Source: Thermodesulfobacteriota bacterium
GTDB taxonomy: Bacteria; Desulfobacterota_D; UBA1144; Nemesobacterales; CSP1-2
DNA: 64,000 nucleotides
Assembly (NCBI GenBank): GCA_035559815.1
Contig: DATMAT010000012.1
Coordinates: 22,075 to 86,074, forward strand
Direction: 5' to 3'
Position numbers and translations under genes: made by a program. Below are positions 27,991-36,899 of the stretch, in pieces (within the stretch, counting starts at the first letter, position 1; each line of letters begins with the position of its first letter). The notes beneath the pieces were generated by a model. It made no database searches. It was not told where the DNA came from and worked only from the letters and a program-made list of their open reading frames with translations.

Positions 27991-30012
27991 TCATCGAATC
28001 TCTTTTAAAAGCGAGTTATAAATCTCGACCCCCGTCGCACTCACGCTGGCACTATAGTTCATGTCGATACTGTTAGCCCGTTCATCGATATTTTTTATCC
28101 TAGCATCGTCCGGTATTCCTCGGCCGAAAATCCAATCTCCGACCTGGAAATTATCGATGCTAGAAACATTGGTTATTCGATTACTAGCCTTGGCCAAGTC
28201 CCCAGTTGCTATTATGTTATTAACAAAGTTGGCACGAAGTATGTTAACCGATGATGGAGTGTAGGATGTATCAATGTCCGTCGCTAGCAATTTTGACGTT
28301 ATCATATTACCGTCGACAGCCGACACCCGTAATACTGGCAGCAACCAGGTGTACCCGAGCATTGAACGCTCCCTGGGCTGGAAAAAACTGAAGAGAAAGT
28401 GACGTAGGAACTCGACGTAGTCAAAGCTTCTTCCCGAGGGAGCATAACGGGATTGCCAATATAAATAATCTCCCACTTGAAACTTTTCTGGATAGTCAGT
28501 CTTAAAAGAGATGCTGTTTGAACTGAGAGCGATGCCGGATATAGCCACACTAACATGATGAGAAGGTCTTTTAATTTGAAACCTTTTTCCGGTATCGGAC
28601 TCGATTATTTCATATGTGTTTGGGGATATGGACAATCTCCTTGGAACAACCTTGGTTTTATGGGTATCAGATATCGCTTTTAAGGGCGGGTCAAAGGAAA
28701 GAACCGAGCGCTGGACGTTCAACTTGTATTCACCGTACAGTTGAGAATTTACAAATCGGCTGGGGGCTTTGGTCAAATCTACAAAAGAGGAATTTTCCAG
28801 CGTTATACTACCGTTACCATCGGCGACCATATTAAACAACCCCTCATACGTATAGAAATTGCAAGAGGAAAACTTGAGAATAGTGAACGTAGCCACGTAT
28901 CTACTAGGCCTATAATTATCAAACCGGTAAGCATATAGATTGGAATTGGATATGGTAGCAGGGGACGTGACGGACGAAACTCCCTCACCAAAGAGGCCTA
29001 TTTCCGCAAAACTTTCCGCATCGATCTTGTCTATGTTTACCGCTCCCCGGTCTCCGGTTGATTCGAAAAGCCGGAAAGATAAGCCGAAGGTGCAGTTGTA
29101 AACGAAAGGAAACTGCCCGTTCCGCCTTCCGTGCCTTAAAGTAGTGATTGCAACATATGAGCCGGCAATACCAACGTTCTCCAAAGCCACATTTCTTTGC
29201 TGTGCACCCCCAACCGAGACTCCAAATGTGTTGTGGATGATCGTGCTGTCTTTTATCTTGATATTTTCCGCGTTTTCATCGTTATCCGAGGGCTTTACAG
29301 CGACACCGACGACAAAATAAGAGATAGTTACATCTTCGATAACAACTGCGGAGCTGTGCGACCGATTATAGGGGTCATTAGGATAGGCATCCCAGGGCGA
29401 CTCTCCGGAATATGCATCTATAGTTATTCCAGCATACGGAGAGTGCCTCTTGTTAGAACACCCGGACGAGACCCAGTCATCAATGTTTGTGGCGATGATA
29501 TTTTTAGCGGCCATATCTTGTACCATCTTTCCCGGCGCGATGTTTTTCCCGGTTATCCTCAAGCCTTTTATCCGCACACCCCTAGCCCCCTGAATGTTAA
29601 TGGCCGGTCTATCCGTAAAGTCAGCCTTTAATTCAACGTATCCAAGAAAACTAGGTAAACCTTCTATGCTGATACTTATATATTGGTTATCTCCATAGCC
29701 TGCTTTGATCGTATCGGTAATCCGGTATCGGCCTGCAGGAAAAAATACCTTAGCCATTCTGTTGGTTATGGCATGGTCGATAGCCGATTGTATAGCCTTT
29801 GTATCGTCGGCTTCTCCATCCCCCTTGGCCCCAAATAGCCGAACATCGGCAACCTGTCTTCTATCGTGCTCCAGTTCTCCACTTATGAGCAATCCAGTAA
29901 ATGTTAGCCTCTCACTCCCAACCATAAAGACTGCAAGAAAGATCTCAAACAATAACAAATAAACCAAGGCTGAGAATATGCATATTTTTTTCACGGTTGG
30001 GCCTGGAGGCAA
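27991..30012 (-). CDS. Membrane-anchored right-handed beta-helix protein (pectate lyase-3-like)
   Basis: A 673-residue protein with an N-terminal hydrophobic anchor or signal (about residues 8-32, KKICIFSALVYLLLFEIFLAVFMVG). The fold signature follows at about 55-110: DVRLFGAKGDGEADDTKAIQSAID and VFFPAGRYRITDTI. This is the entry strand of pectate-lyase-3/glycoside hydrolase 28-like beta-helices. Middle residues show repeating short strands with Asn and Ile. The C-terminal third is not recognised. Such proteins in polysaccharide loci act as lyases, hydrolases or epimerases on the polymer. Substrate and catalytic residues are not identifiable here. Confidence 0.8.
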   Translation of the reverse strand: MPPGPTVKKICIFSALVYLLLFEIFLAVFMVGSERLTFTGLLISGELEHDRRQVADVRLFGAKGDGEADDTKAIQSAIDHAITNRMAKVFFPAGRYRITDTIKAGYGDNQYISISIEGLPSFLGYVELKADFTDRPAINIQGARGVRIKGLRITGKNIAPGKMVQDMAAKNIIATNIDDWVSSGCSNKRHSPYAGITIDAYSGESPWDAYPNDPYNRSHSSAVVIEDVTISYFVVGVAVKPSDNDENAENIKIKDSTIIHNTFGVSVGGAQQRNVALENVGIAGSYVAITTLRHGRRNGQFPFVYNCTFGLSFRLFESTGDRGAVNIDKIDAESFAEIGLFGEGVSSVTSPATISNSNLYAYRFDNYRPSRYVATFTILKFSSCNFYTYEGLFNMVADGNGSITLENSSFVDLTKAPSRFVNSQLYGEYKLNVQRSVLSFDPPLKAISDTHKTKVVPRRLSISPNTYEIIESDTGKRFQIKRPSHHVSVAISGIALSSNSISFKTDYPEKFQVGDYLYWQSRYAPSGRSFDYVEFLRHFLFSFFQPRERSMLGYTWLLPVLRVSAVDGNMITSKLLATDIDTSYTPSSVNILRANFVNNIIATGDLAKASNRITNVSSIDNFQVGDWIFGRGIPDDARIKNIDERANSIDMNYSASVSATGVEIYNSLLKEIR

Positions 30013-30083
30013 GGGTCAACGATGGCGGTCAACTAAGGGTGGTAGGACCGGTGGGATGGGAAGCAAGCCCAACCACCGACGTT

Positions 30084-30743
30084 TTACCGAGCTGGCTTAA
30101 TCCAGATAGCAGTATCCCAAACGCCGTTAGTAGTCCAGATATACCGCCAGTTGCTAACCTGGGCATTGAACCCTGCCCAATAAGGAGAAGCCGGCCCTTG
30201 CCAATCGGTTCGTGAACTGGGGGAGCGAGTTTGGCAGGGTAAATACCAATTGACGTTGTCTATCATCAAAACTCCACCCGGCTTGAGCAGGGGCAAGACG
30301 GAGAAGGCACAAAGGTCACGCAAGGCTCCGTCCACCAGGACGAAATCCAGGGAATGATGTGAGAATTCATCAACAATTCTTACGTAGCTGGAATTCAGGC
30401 CCTGGTCTAAATCCGATTTATATAAATAGGTTATGTTGTCTAAATGCAATTCATCTATTTTCCTAACTAGCCTATTGAACCATTCCTCACTATGCTCGAC
30501 GCTGGTTAAATGCTTAATCCTACGGGTCAGCCAGAGGGTCGAGCGGCCGGAGCCCCACTCCAAGCCTATGTGGTCAGTGCTAAGCCAGGATTGCAAGAAT
30601 TCAACAGCCGTTTTGGTCAGCCAGGGAGCGTCCGGGTTCTTAAACTGAAACCACATTACCGCAAGACGGTCGTAGATGTAACGGGGGGTCCAATGTCCGT
30701 ATGAATGCCGGAGACGTCGAGGAATAAACCCGTTAATTTTCAT
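30084..30743 (-). CDS. Class I SAM methyltransferase-like protein
   Basis: A 219-residue soluble protein. IGLEWGSGRSTLWLTRRI resembles methyltransferase motif I, HLTSVEHSEEWFNRL supplies the acidic residue, and LDFVLVDGALRDLCAFSVLPLLKPGGVLMIDNV matches motifs of the class I fold. It belongs near the class I methyltransferases that act on small molecules or sugars. The target is unknown. It follows a glycosyltransferase gene by 2 bases, so co-translation and action on the sugar being added are plausible. Confidence 0.75.
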   Translation of the reverse strand: MKINGFIPRRLRHSYGHWTPRYIYDRLAVMWFQFKNPDAPWLTKTAVEFLQSWLSTDHIGLEWGSGRSTLWLTRRIKHLTSVEHSEEWFNRLVRKIDELHLDNITYLYKSDLDQGLNSSYVRIVDEFSHHSLDFVLVDGALRDLCAFSVLPLLKPGGVLMIDNVNWYLPCQTRSPSSRTDWQGPASPYWAGFNAQVSNWRYIWTTNGVWDTAIWIKPAR

Positions 30744-30745
30744 TC

Positions 30746-31714
30746 TTATATTCTTGTTTTAGATTCTTGAAGAGCGGTAGAGACCTTACCGGACTCTAGC
30801 CTTCCACTCTCTACACCAGATTCGAGCATTTCGCAGATTATTTCTCCTACATTTCTATCCTCTGCCCTGGCTCTCATTTGAACCTCATATATTTTTGCAT
30901 CCACCAGGAATCGATACCAGAGACCCTGCAGGAAGTGCCATATTAACCCCTCTTTCCCGTCTAAAAATCCGAGCCTTATTACATATCTGTAGATAAAGTA
31001 CAAAAAAGGCCTAAGGAAGAGTGGCATATTGGCGTAGATTGTTTGCTTGAGCCACCTCTTTCTCTGCTCTTGGGTCCCAAACAGCTTAGTCGGCACGGTG
31101 TCGTAAATCACAAATTTGTGTTTAAGGTTAAGAAGATCTATAGCTTCTCTGGTAGCGTAGCTATTGTGTTTGCCAATCCACCAATGTAGTTTGTTGTGAT
31201 TATCATCGATAATATCGTTCTCCAAGAATAGGACTTTTCCCTCCCTGATTTTTATATGTTCGTCCATCCACCTTTCTTCACAATGGGCTTTTCCCCTTCT
31301 CCATATTCTCAAAAGCCATGTAGGATAATAACCTCCGTGCCTTATCCATCTGCCCATGAAGTAAACCCTTCTTTTCATGTATAACCCAGTTACCTCGCCG
31401 CTTAAATTGGGCAGTTTTTCTAAAATTTCGTTCTTTAATTCTGGAGTCACTTTCTCGTCTGCATCCAATCGCAATATCCATTCGGTTTTAAAAGGTAGAT
31501 TACATAATGCCCAATTAAGCTGTCTTGCCTGGTTTTCAAAAGGGTGACTATATATATTGTTCGTGTACTTTTTGACAATTTCTAAAGTTCTGTCCGTAGA
31601 ATAGGAATCCAATATAAATAAATGATCTGTCCAATCAAACACACTCTGGAGACAAGCCTCAACATTGTTCTCTTCGTTGTAGGTTAGGACGATAACGGAG
31701 ATTGAAGGTTTCAT
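30746..31714 (-). CDS. Glycosyltransferase family 2 (WaaE/KdtX-like)
   Basis: A 322-residue GT-A enzyme with SVIVLTYNEENNVEACLQSVFDW at the start, FILDSYSTDRTLEIV and the metal-binding LRLDADEKVTPEL. The region LYMKRRVYFMGRWIRHGGYYP and LLRIWRRGKAHCEERWMDEHI is characteristic of WaaE-type beta-1,4-glucosyltransferases and relatives. Donor and acceptor are not known. The tail after about residue 280 is divergent. It lies 2 bases before a methyltransferase gene. Confidence 0.88.
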   Translation of the reverse strand: MKPSISVIVLTYNEENNVEACLQSVFDWTDHLFILDSYSTDRTLEIVKKYTNNIYSHPFENQARQLNWALCNLPFKTEWILRLDADEKVTPELKNEILEKLPNLSGEVTGLYMKRRVYFMGRWIRHGGYYPTWLLRIWRRGKAHCEERWMDEHIKIREGKVLFLENDIIDDNHNKLHWWIGKHNSYATREAIDLLNLKHKFVIYDTVPTKLFGTQEQRKRWLKQTIYANMPLFLRPFLYFIYRYVIRLGFLDGKEGLIWHFLQGLWYRFLVDAKIYEVQMRARAEDRNVGEIICEMLESGVESGRLESGKVSTALQESKTRI

Positions 31715-31736
31715 AATCCGTCCTTTAACCGTCTAA

Positions 31737-32381
31737 TCACTTTATAGCTTCTACGAATAAGCTATAGTCCTTGTATTCGTCCTCGGAGGGTTTTATCCTC
31801 TCGTAGGTCTCGGCATCCAGGAATGAGTTTCCCCAGCTTAACTTATGGATTCTCTGAAAGCCCAAACTATTCAATATCTCCTTCATGAAATCAAAATCAA
31901 ATGCCATTTTGTGCTGGGCATCACAGAACAGAAAATTGGTAAATCTACCTCCCATACTCTTGAAACTTCTCGGAAAATCTAGAAAAAAATCATAATCTTT
32001 CTCTAGATAGGCCTTTGTGGATTTCTCTAAGTCCGGAACAACTATCCTTAAGACTCCATCCTTTTGGAGCACCCTATAAAACTCTTTAAGAATATTTGAT
32101 AACTCGTCAGGATAAAAGTGTTCCAGAGTACCACCACTATATATAAACTTCACCGAGTCATTGCTAAAAGGTAACCTGACCCTCACATCGTATAGCAAAT
32201 CCGACTTGGCTAAGGGGTTAGCATCTATATTCACCAACCCCGGTATTTTTTTCTTTCCGCAGCCTATATGAAGACCTAAGTCCTTGGACTTATCAAATTT
32301 TATTCTAAATAAAGGGTAAGACACCAAGGAATATAGACCTACGCCGTAAAATAATAAGTCCTTCCATCTTTGATGTACCAT
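31737..32381 (-). CDS. SAM-dependent methyltransferase
   Basis: A class I methyltransferase of about 214 residues. LGLHIGCGKKKIPGLVNID is motif I, FIYSGGTLEHFYPDE and RVLQKDGVLRIVVPDLE are the following family blocks (methyltransferase-11 type). The frame is open to 32477, but I place the start at ATG 32381 because AAAGGGAGCGAATT precedes it and this removes a 55-base overlap with the gene upstream. It is one of five consecutive methyltransferase genes. Confidence 0.85.
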   Translation of the reverse strand: MVHQRWKDLLFYGVGLYSLVSYPLFRIKFDKSKDLGLHIGCGKKKIPGLVNIDANPLAKSDLLYDVRVRLPFSNDSVKFIYSGGTLEHFYPDELSNILKEFYRVLQKDGVLRIVVPDLEKSTKAYLEKDYDFFLDFPRSFKSMGGRFTNFLFCDAQHKMAFDFDFMKEILNSLGFQRIHKLSWGNSFLDAETYERIKPSEDEYKDYSLFVEAIK

Positions 32382-32422
32382 AATTCGCTCCCTTTGACTC
32401 GACCGGGATAACCTAGAAACCT

Positions 32423-33112
32423 CTACAAATTCCCATCTAAGCCAATCTTCTGAGCCACTATTACCATCGATTTCCACAAATAAGGGAATCTTCCGCTGCC
32501 AAGAAAACCAACCGGCTCAAAAGCGGTGTCTTCGAGCATGGTATAAAGAGTGTGCTTAGAGAAGAACTTTATGTGCCCACCTTCCCATAGAGGATTAAAG
32601 TGGAGGTCAAATTTATTCAGCAAGGCAATAGCCAAGGTTTTCAAATAGCCGTTATAAGGCGTGGTGACAATTAGGTACCCTTTTTCCTGGAGCCAATAGT
32701 TTATGTTTTCCAAGTATTTTTTGGGACTGTATAAATGCTCTATCACTTCTGTCGACAAAGCCAAATCATAACCGCCGCTGGGAAACGATTCCGGAAGTTT
32801 TTTATCATAGCAGTCGTGGACCGCAAATTTTTCCTTAATCTCCGAAAATTCGTCTTTAGAAAGCATTATTCCATCCTCGGCTATATCAAAACCCCAGATA
32901 TTCCGGTAACCGTCAGTATAAAGCTCATGCAGGATATATCCGCCGCCGCAGCCGACATCCAGAATTTGAGCCGTTTTAGGTACCTTAAGCTCATCCAAAA
33001 TTCTTCTAATGCTTTTTATGAGATAGCCATGAGCATGGACTCTTGATTCATTCCAGGCCCAATTTCTAATAAATCCTTTATCCGGTGGAATAATAGAAGG
33101 CTCGCTCTTCAT
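32423..33112 (-). CDS. SAM-dependent methyltransferase
   Basis: A class I methyltransferase of about 229 residues. The SAM site is ILDVGCGGGYILHEL, the acidic ribose ligand is in IWGFDIAEDGI, and LALSTEVIEHLYSPKKYLENI is the post-I motif of the UbiG-like group. The frame is open to 33157, but ATG 33112 forms an ATGA overlap with the upstream stop, the usual arrangement for coupled genes. The target is probably a sugar hydroxyl in the nascent polysaccharide. Confidence 0.86.
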   Translation of the reverse strand: MKSEPSIIPPDKGFIRNWAWNESRVHAHGYLIKSIRRILDELKVPKTAQILDVGCGGGYILHELYTDGYRNIWGFDIAEDGIMLSKDEFSEIKEKFAVHDCYDKKLPESFPSGGYDLALSTEVIEHLYSPKKYLENINYWLQEKGYLIVTTPYNGYLKTLAIALLNKFDLHFNPLWEGGHIKFFSKHTLYTMLEDTAFEPVGFLGSGRFPYLWKSMVIVAQKIGLDGNL

Positions 33113-33780
33113 GGTCTTACCGCAAATAATATGATATGTGCTCCCAAGAAAGGGCATAGACTCCCCAGGAATTCAAATATCCTCCCTATGTACTTGCTTC
33201 TGCGGGATGATATTAATATATGAGATGAGGTAACATGTCTAACGCTAAAGCCGCAACTTCTAACCATCCTGTATAGAGTGTCTATGTCATAGAAATGGTA
33301 ATGGTATTGCTCATAGGCGAAGTAGGGCATTTTCCCGAAGGGAAATAAAATACGATTAACCAGAAAAAATAGGTTGGGAGTAGTTAATGCTAAGACTCCC
33401 CCCGGTCGAAGTACCTTGTAGCATTCCCTTAAAAATTTCTCATCATCAAATAGATGCTCAATTACCTCACCGGCAAACAGGATATCGAATAGCTTTCCGT
33501 CGAAATCCGGCAGTCCTTGGTTACAATCGTATCTGTAGAAGGTTATATCCCCCTCGCCGGTTCTGTCGTTTATGTCGACTGCGTATTTTTCTACATTCTT
33601 GTACTCGTCAAGGTTATCGATTAAACCGCCTCTAGCATATCCTATCTCCAGAAGAGAAATCTTTCTTCCCGGGTCCAGGTATCGATTTCTCCGTAGCCAA
33701 TTCCTTACCTTCAAGACCCGTCCCCGGTCCGGGACCCGGAATTCATCGAAAATCCTCTGCCTATGGTCTAACATGAGCAA
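33109..33780 (-). CDS. SAM-dependent methyltransferase
   Basis: A 223-residue class I methyltransferase. Motif I is SLLEIGYARGGLIDNL, slightly unusual because the second glycine position holds Tyr-Ala. KLFDILFAGEVIEHLFDDEKFL and LRPGGVLALTTPNLFF follow as in methyltransferase-11/23 proteins. A hydrophobic C-terminal end (FLGSLCPFLGAHIILFAVRP) suggests weak membrane contact. It shares a 4-base overlap with the next gene. Confidence 0.85.
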   Translation of the reverse strand: MLMLDHRQRIFDEFRVPDRGRVLKVRNWLRRNRYLDPGRKISLLEIGYARGGLIDNLDEYKNVEKYAVDINDRTGEGDITFYRYDCNQGLPDFDGKLFDILFAGEVIEHLFDDEKFLRECYKVLRPGGVLALTTPNLFFLVNRILFPFGKMPYFAYEQYHYHFYDIDTLYRMVRSCGFSVRHVTSSHILISSRRSKYIGRIFEFLGSLCPFLGAHIILFAVRP

Positions 33781-33865
33781 ACTCCTCCACCTGCCTTAAT
33801 CACTATATAAGCAACCTTGTCTATATGGCCATACCGGTTTCTTCCGCGCCCGTCATACGCTCCTC

Positions 33866-34687
33866 CTACGCACGCTTCTGGGCAATTATCGAAAAGGTAT
33901 TCTCCATTCCCAATAACTCCCCTATGTGTTGAAATACCAAAGCTTGGGTACTGAAGTAACACACGATTTTGCAATCAAAACCCTTCTCTTCGAAAAGGTC
34001 GGTGATAGCCTCTTGGTCAACGCCGTTTCTAACCGCATGGTATTCCACGTTGTCCGCCGGACAATCGCTCAGGTAAATCCCCCGGCTGCGCCGGACGCGC
34101 CTTTTCAATCCTTCCACCAAGTCTCCCCTAAAGACACGCCAGGAGAAGTAGGCCACCTTGTTGAATGCAGTGGTAAATCCTCCAAGCGAATCATGCCGCA
34201 GCGGATCCTGAAAAGAAAAGAATTGTCCATGCGGGGTCAGAAGCGTAATTGCTTCCCGGATCATGCCCAGATAGTCCGGTATATGGTGCAGGAATGAATT
34301 CACTACGATAATATCATACGAGTTATTATTCGATTTGAGGGTTTCGTTTATGTCCTCACATCGCACCTGAAGCCTGTCCCCGAAACGCTCGCACCTACTC
34401 CGCAAAGCGCTTAATTGACTCTCGGAAATATCGACTGCGGTCACCCTTGCTCCGAGCTCCAGAAAGGGCAAAGTGGCCGAACCCTCACCCGCTCCTAGGT
34501 CTAATACATTCGGATTGCCTGTATATATAGTCGCAAAATCATAAACCCCAACCAGCAATTCGCCGTAGAGCTTTCTCAGAGAGGGGTGTTTTAGGTGGGG
34601 TGCACCGTCAATATATCCTCTGGTTGCCTCTTCATCATAAACGGCGGCATTAGCTAGGGCGGCCACCCAATTTATTCTTTCGTCCAT
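33866..34687 (-). CDS. SAM-dependent methyltransferase
   Basis: About 273 residues. NVLDLGAGEGSATLPFLELG is motif I, RVTAVDISESQLSALRSRC is motif II, and YDIIVVNSFLHHIPDYLGMI is the UbiE-like post-I block. The central region is richer in Arg than in neighbouring proteins. I prefer ATG 34687. The frame opens earlier at a TTG at 34744. It is part of the run of methyltransferases and separated from the next one by about 85 bases. Confidence 0.82.
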   Translation of the reverse strand: MDERINWVAALANAAVYDEEATRGYIDGAPHLKHPSLRKLYGELLVGVYDFATIYTGNPNVLDLGAGEGSATLPFLELGARVTAVDISESQLSALRSRCERFGDRLQVRCEDINETLKSNNNSYDIIVVNSFLHHIPDYLGMIREAITLLTPHGQFFSFQDPLRHDSLGGFTTAFNKVAYFSWRVFRGDLVEGLKRRVRRSRGIYLSDCPADNVEYHAVRNGVDQEAITDLFEEKGFDCKIVCYFSTQALVFQHIGELLGMENTFSIIAQKRA

Positions 34688-34788
34688 TGTCTTTGTTTTC
34701 CCAAGACGGTGATAACTATCCGGTGATAGGGGGTTTCGACCCAAATTCTATTGTTCTTTCCAACTCCCGTCCACCGTTTTAGCGGTAG

Positions 34789-35511
34789 CTAAATTTTTCT
34801 GAATACTCCTAGAATATTAGAACGAATAAACTTGAGGATCTCCGCAGAATTAACGATTCTTTCGTATAATACCCCCAGAAGGAAAGCAAAGGTATTAAAC
34901 ACCAGATAAGACGGCTCTTTTTCGATTAGTTCCAGGCGTTCAGTGGCAAAGCCTTTTTTTTCTAAGATACTTCGTAAGAGCCCGGGTCTATTCATTTTGT
35001 AAATTACCGGGAAGGTCTTTTCTTCCGTGTCTATGCTTCGGACAAAGTTAGCCAGTAGTGATTTGGAACGGTTAGGCACGATTCGCGCAATGGAAGGGAC
35101 GTAGTGATAAAGATTCGGAGTTCTAAATATGAAATATCCCCCCTTTCTGAGCACTCGCCTAACCTCCGTTAAGAATGCATCGGGGGCATCGACGTGCTCA
35201 AGCACAAAGTCGGTGTATATAAAATCAAAGGAGCACTCCTTGAAAGGCAAAAAATAGGCGTCGCCTATGACTTTAAAATCGACAATTCTATTTTCGCTTA
35301 TTTCCGAGTCCACATCCAACCCTACCACCAGCCTATCCTTTCCCCTTAATGAGTAATTATGGGGCTTTCCCCTTCCCGCTCCAGCCCCGAGGTCCAAAAC
35401 TAACGCCCCAGGCTGGCAATATGCTTTTAGGAGGTTCACAAACTGAGTAGTACCGTCGATCCATCCTTTCTTAGGATTGTAAAAAAACCCAAACAGCCTC
35501 GGATTAACCAT
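34789..35511 (-). CDS. SAM-dependent methyltransferase
   Basis: A 240-residue class I methyltransferase. LVLDLGAGAGRGKPHNYS is motif I, VVGLDVDSEISENRIVD carries the acidic residue, FDFIYTDFVLEHVDAPDAFL is the post-I motif, and VLRKGGYFIFRTPNLYHYVPSI follows. The C-terminal quarter is hydrophobic and may touch the membrane (YLVFNTFAFLLGVLYERIV). It heads the five-gene methyltransferase run, after the GT4 gene. Confidence 0.85.
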   Translation of the reverse strand: MVNPRLFGFFYNPKKGWIDGTTQFVNLLKAYCQPGALVLDLGAGAGRGKPHNYSLRGKDRLVVGLDVDSEISENRIVDFKVIGDAYFLPFKECSFDFIYTDFVLEHVDAPDAFLTEVRRVLRKGGYFIFRTPNLYHYVPSIARIVPNRSKSLLANFVRSIDTEEKTFPVIYKMNRPGLLRSILEKKGFATERLELIEKEPSYLVFNTFAFLLGVLYERIVNSAEILKFIRSNILGVFRKI

Positions 35512-35575
35512 ATTTGAACTTCCGGTATATCTCGTTCTAAAATGTTAAGATTCTTCTCTATCCTCGATATGGAAT

Positions 35576-36763
35576 TCAGCCGGGTCTTATTATCTCTCGG
35601 TAAACCTTTATAACCATATCCGCTACCTTATCTATATCGTAATATTCTTCCACCATCTTTCTTCCATTTGTGCGGACTTCTCTTTTCAACTCCTCGTTAT
35701 CGAGTAGAGCTCTTATTCCCCTGCTTAAACTATCCGGGTTGGTTTCCACGATGATACCCCCCCTATTCCGTTCAACCTCCCGGTGAATCCCTACTTTATT
35801 CGAGATAACCACCGGTATTCCACAAGCCATCGCCTCCACTACCGCCATCCCAAAATTCTCCGAGTAGGAAGGCAAGACGAAGACTTCGGCATCGACAAAA
35901 GCCTCCAGTTTGTCTCTTTCCCTGAGCATTCCGGTAAATATCGTCCTTTCTAAAAGGCCGACATCCTTCAACCGTCTCTTAACTTCCTCTTTGAACCCCT
36001 CGTTGCCTTCGTTCGCCCCTACTATCACCAGATATAAATCTTTATATGCTTTGGCGATTTCTCCAAATGACTCTACCAATATATCAAGCCCTTTCTTGAT
36101 GTTTATACGGCCCAAGAATAAAATATATTTTCTATTCTTTAAGGCCGCATATCTATTCTTAAAGGAACCCCTCCGGGGCAATTCCTCGAAACCGGACAAG
36201 TCAAATCCAATCGGAACCACAAAAGCTTTATTTCTTATATCAAGGAAACCTATAGCGTTTTCTTTCTCGTCTTGAGTGGTGAAGTGGATTGCAGAAGCTC
36301 TTTTAATATAGTATTTCGCGATGAGGTTATAATAGAACATTTTCTTATTTTTGGATTTTATACCAATCGCCTCCGGGTAGATAGAACCATGTGGAGAAAG
36401 TATATATGGTTTTTTATGCAATAGGCTGGCTATACCGCCGGCTAGAACGGGGAAATTCCATACTGAAGTTATATGCACTAGGTCATAAAATCTAGTATCT
36501 TTTAAGAGCTCCAAAAATATCTTTGGAGAAAACGTATAGCGCTCATAGCCGTAACACCTAAAATATCTAACCCTTATGCCATCTAATTCCTGCCACTCAT
36601 CTCTAGGAATAGACTTCCCATTTTCCAAACCGGTATCCGTGGTGAATACATCGACATCTATTCCCTTCTTAGCTAACGCCTTATTCAATAGATGAACGGC
36701 CTCTATAGGGCCGCCATATTTGAAAGCTGGAAAGTAGGAGGGAGTTATGTGAAGCACTCTCAT
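35576..36763 (-). CDS. Glycosyltransferase family 4 (GT-B)
   Basis: About 395 residues of the GT4 type, retaining. The N-terminal domain begins VLHITPSYFPAFKYGGPIEAVHLL. The C-terminal donor-binding domain begins at KYILFLGRINIKKGLDILVESF and has the E-x7-E motif near SENFGMAVVEAMACGIPVVISN. An N-terminal start at ATG 36763 is preferred over the upstream TTG at 36775. The sugar donor cannot be read from the sequence. Confidence 0.9.
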   Translation of the reverse strand: MRVLHITPSYFPAFKYGGPIEAVHLLNKALAKKGIDVDVFTTDTGLENGKSIPRDEWQELDGIRVRYFRCYGYERYTFSPKIFLELLKDTRFYDLVHITSVWNFPVLAGGIASLLHKKPYILSPHGSIYPEAIGIKSKNKKMFYYNLIAKYYIKRASAIHFTTQDEKENAIGFLDIRNKAFVVPIGFDLSGFEELPRRGSFKNRYAALKNRKYILFLGRINIKKGLDILVESFGEIAKAYKDLYLVIVGANEGNEGFKEEVKRRLKDVGLLERTIFTGMLRERDKLEAFVDAEVFVLPSYSENFGMAVVEAMACGIPVVISNKVGIHREVERNRGGIIVETNPDSLSRGIRALLDNEELKREVRTNGRKMVEEYYDIDKVADMVIKVYREIIRPG

Positions 36764-36899
36764 CGAACTTCGCAATATCTAGCTTTAATTCCTTATATAT
36801 ACTTTTAAGAGTCGTTCCGTTTGTGGAAAGAGCCGTGAACAAGATGAAAGAACCAACCGGCAAATATAGATTCCGTTATTTAAACAGTGCCTGCCGTCT

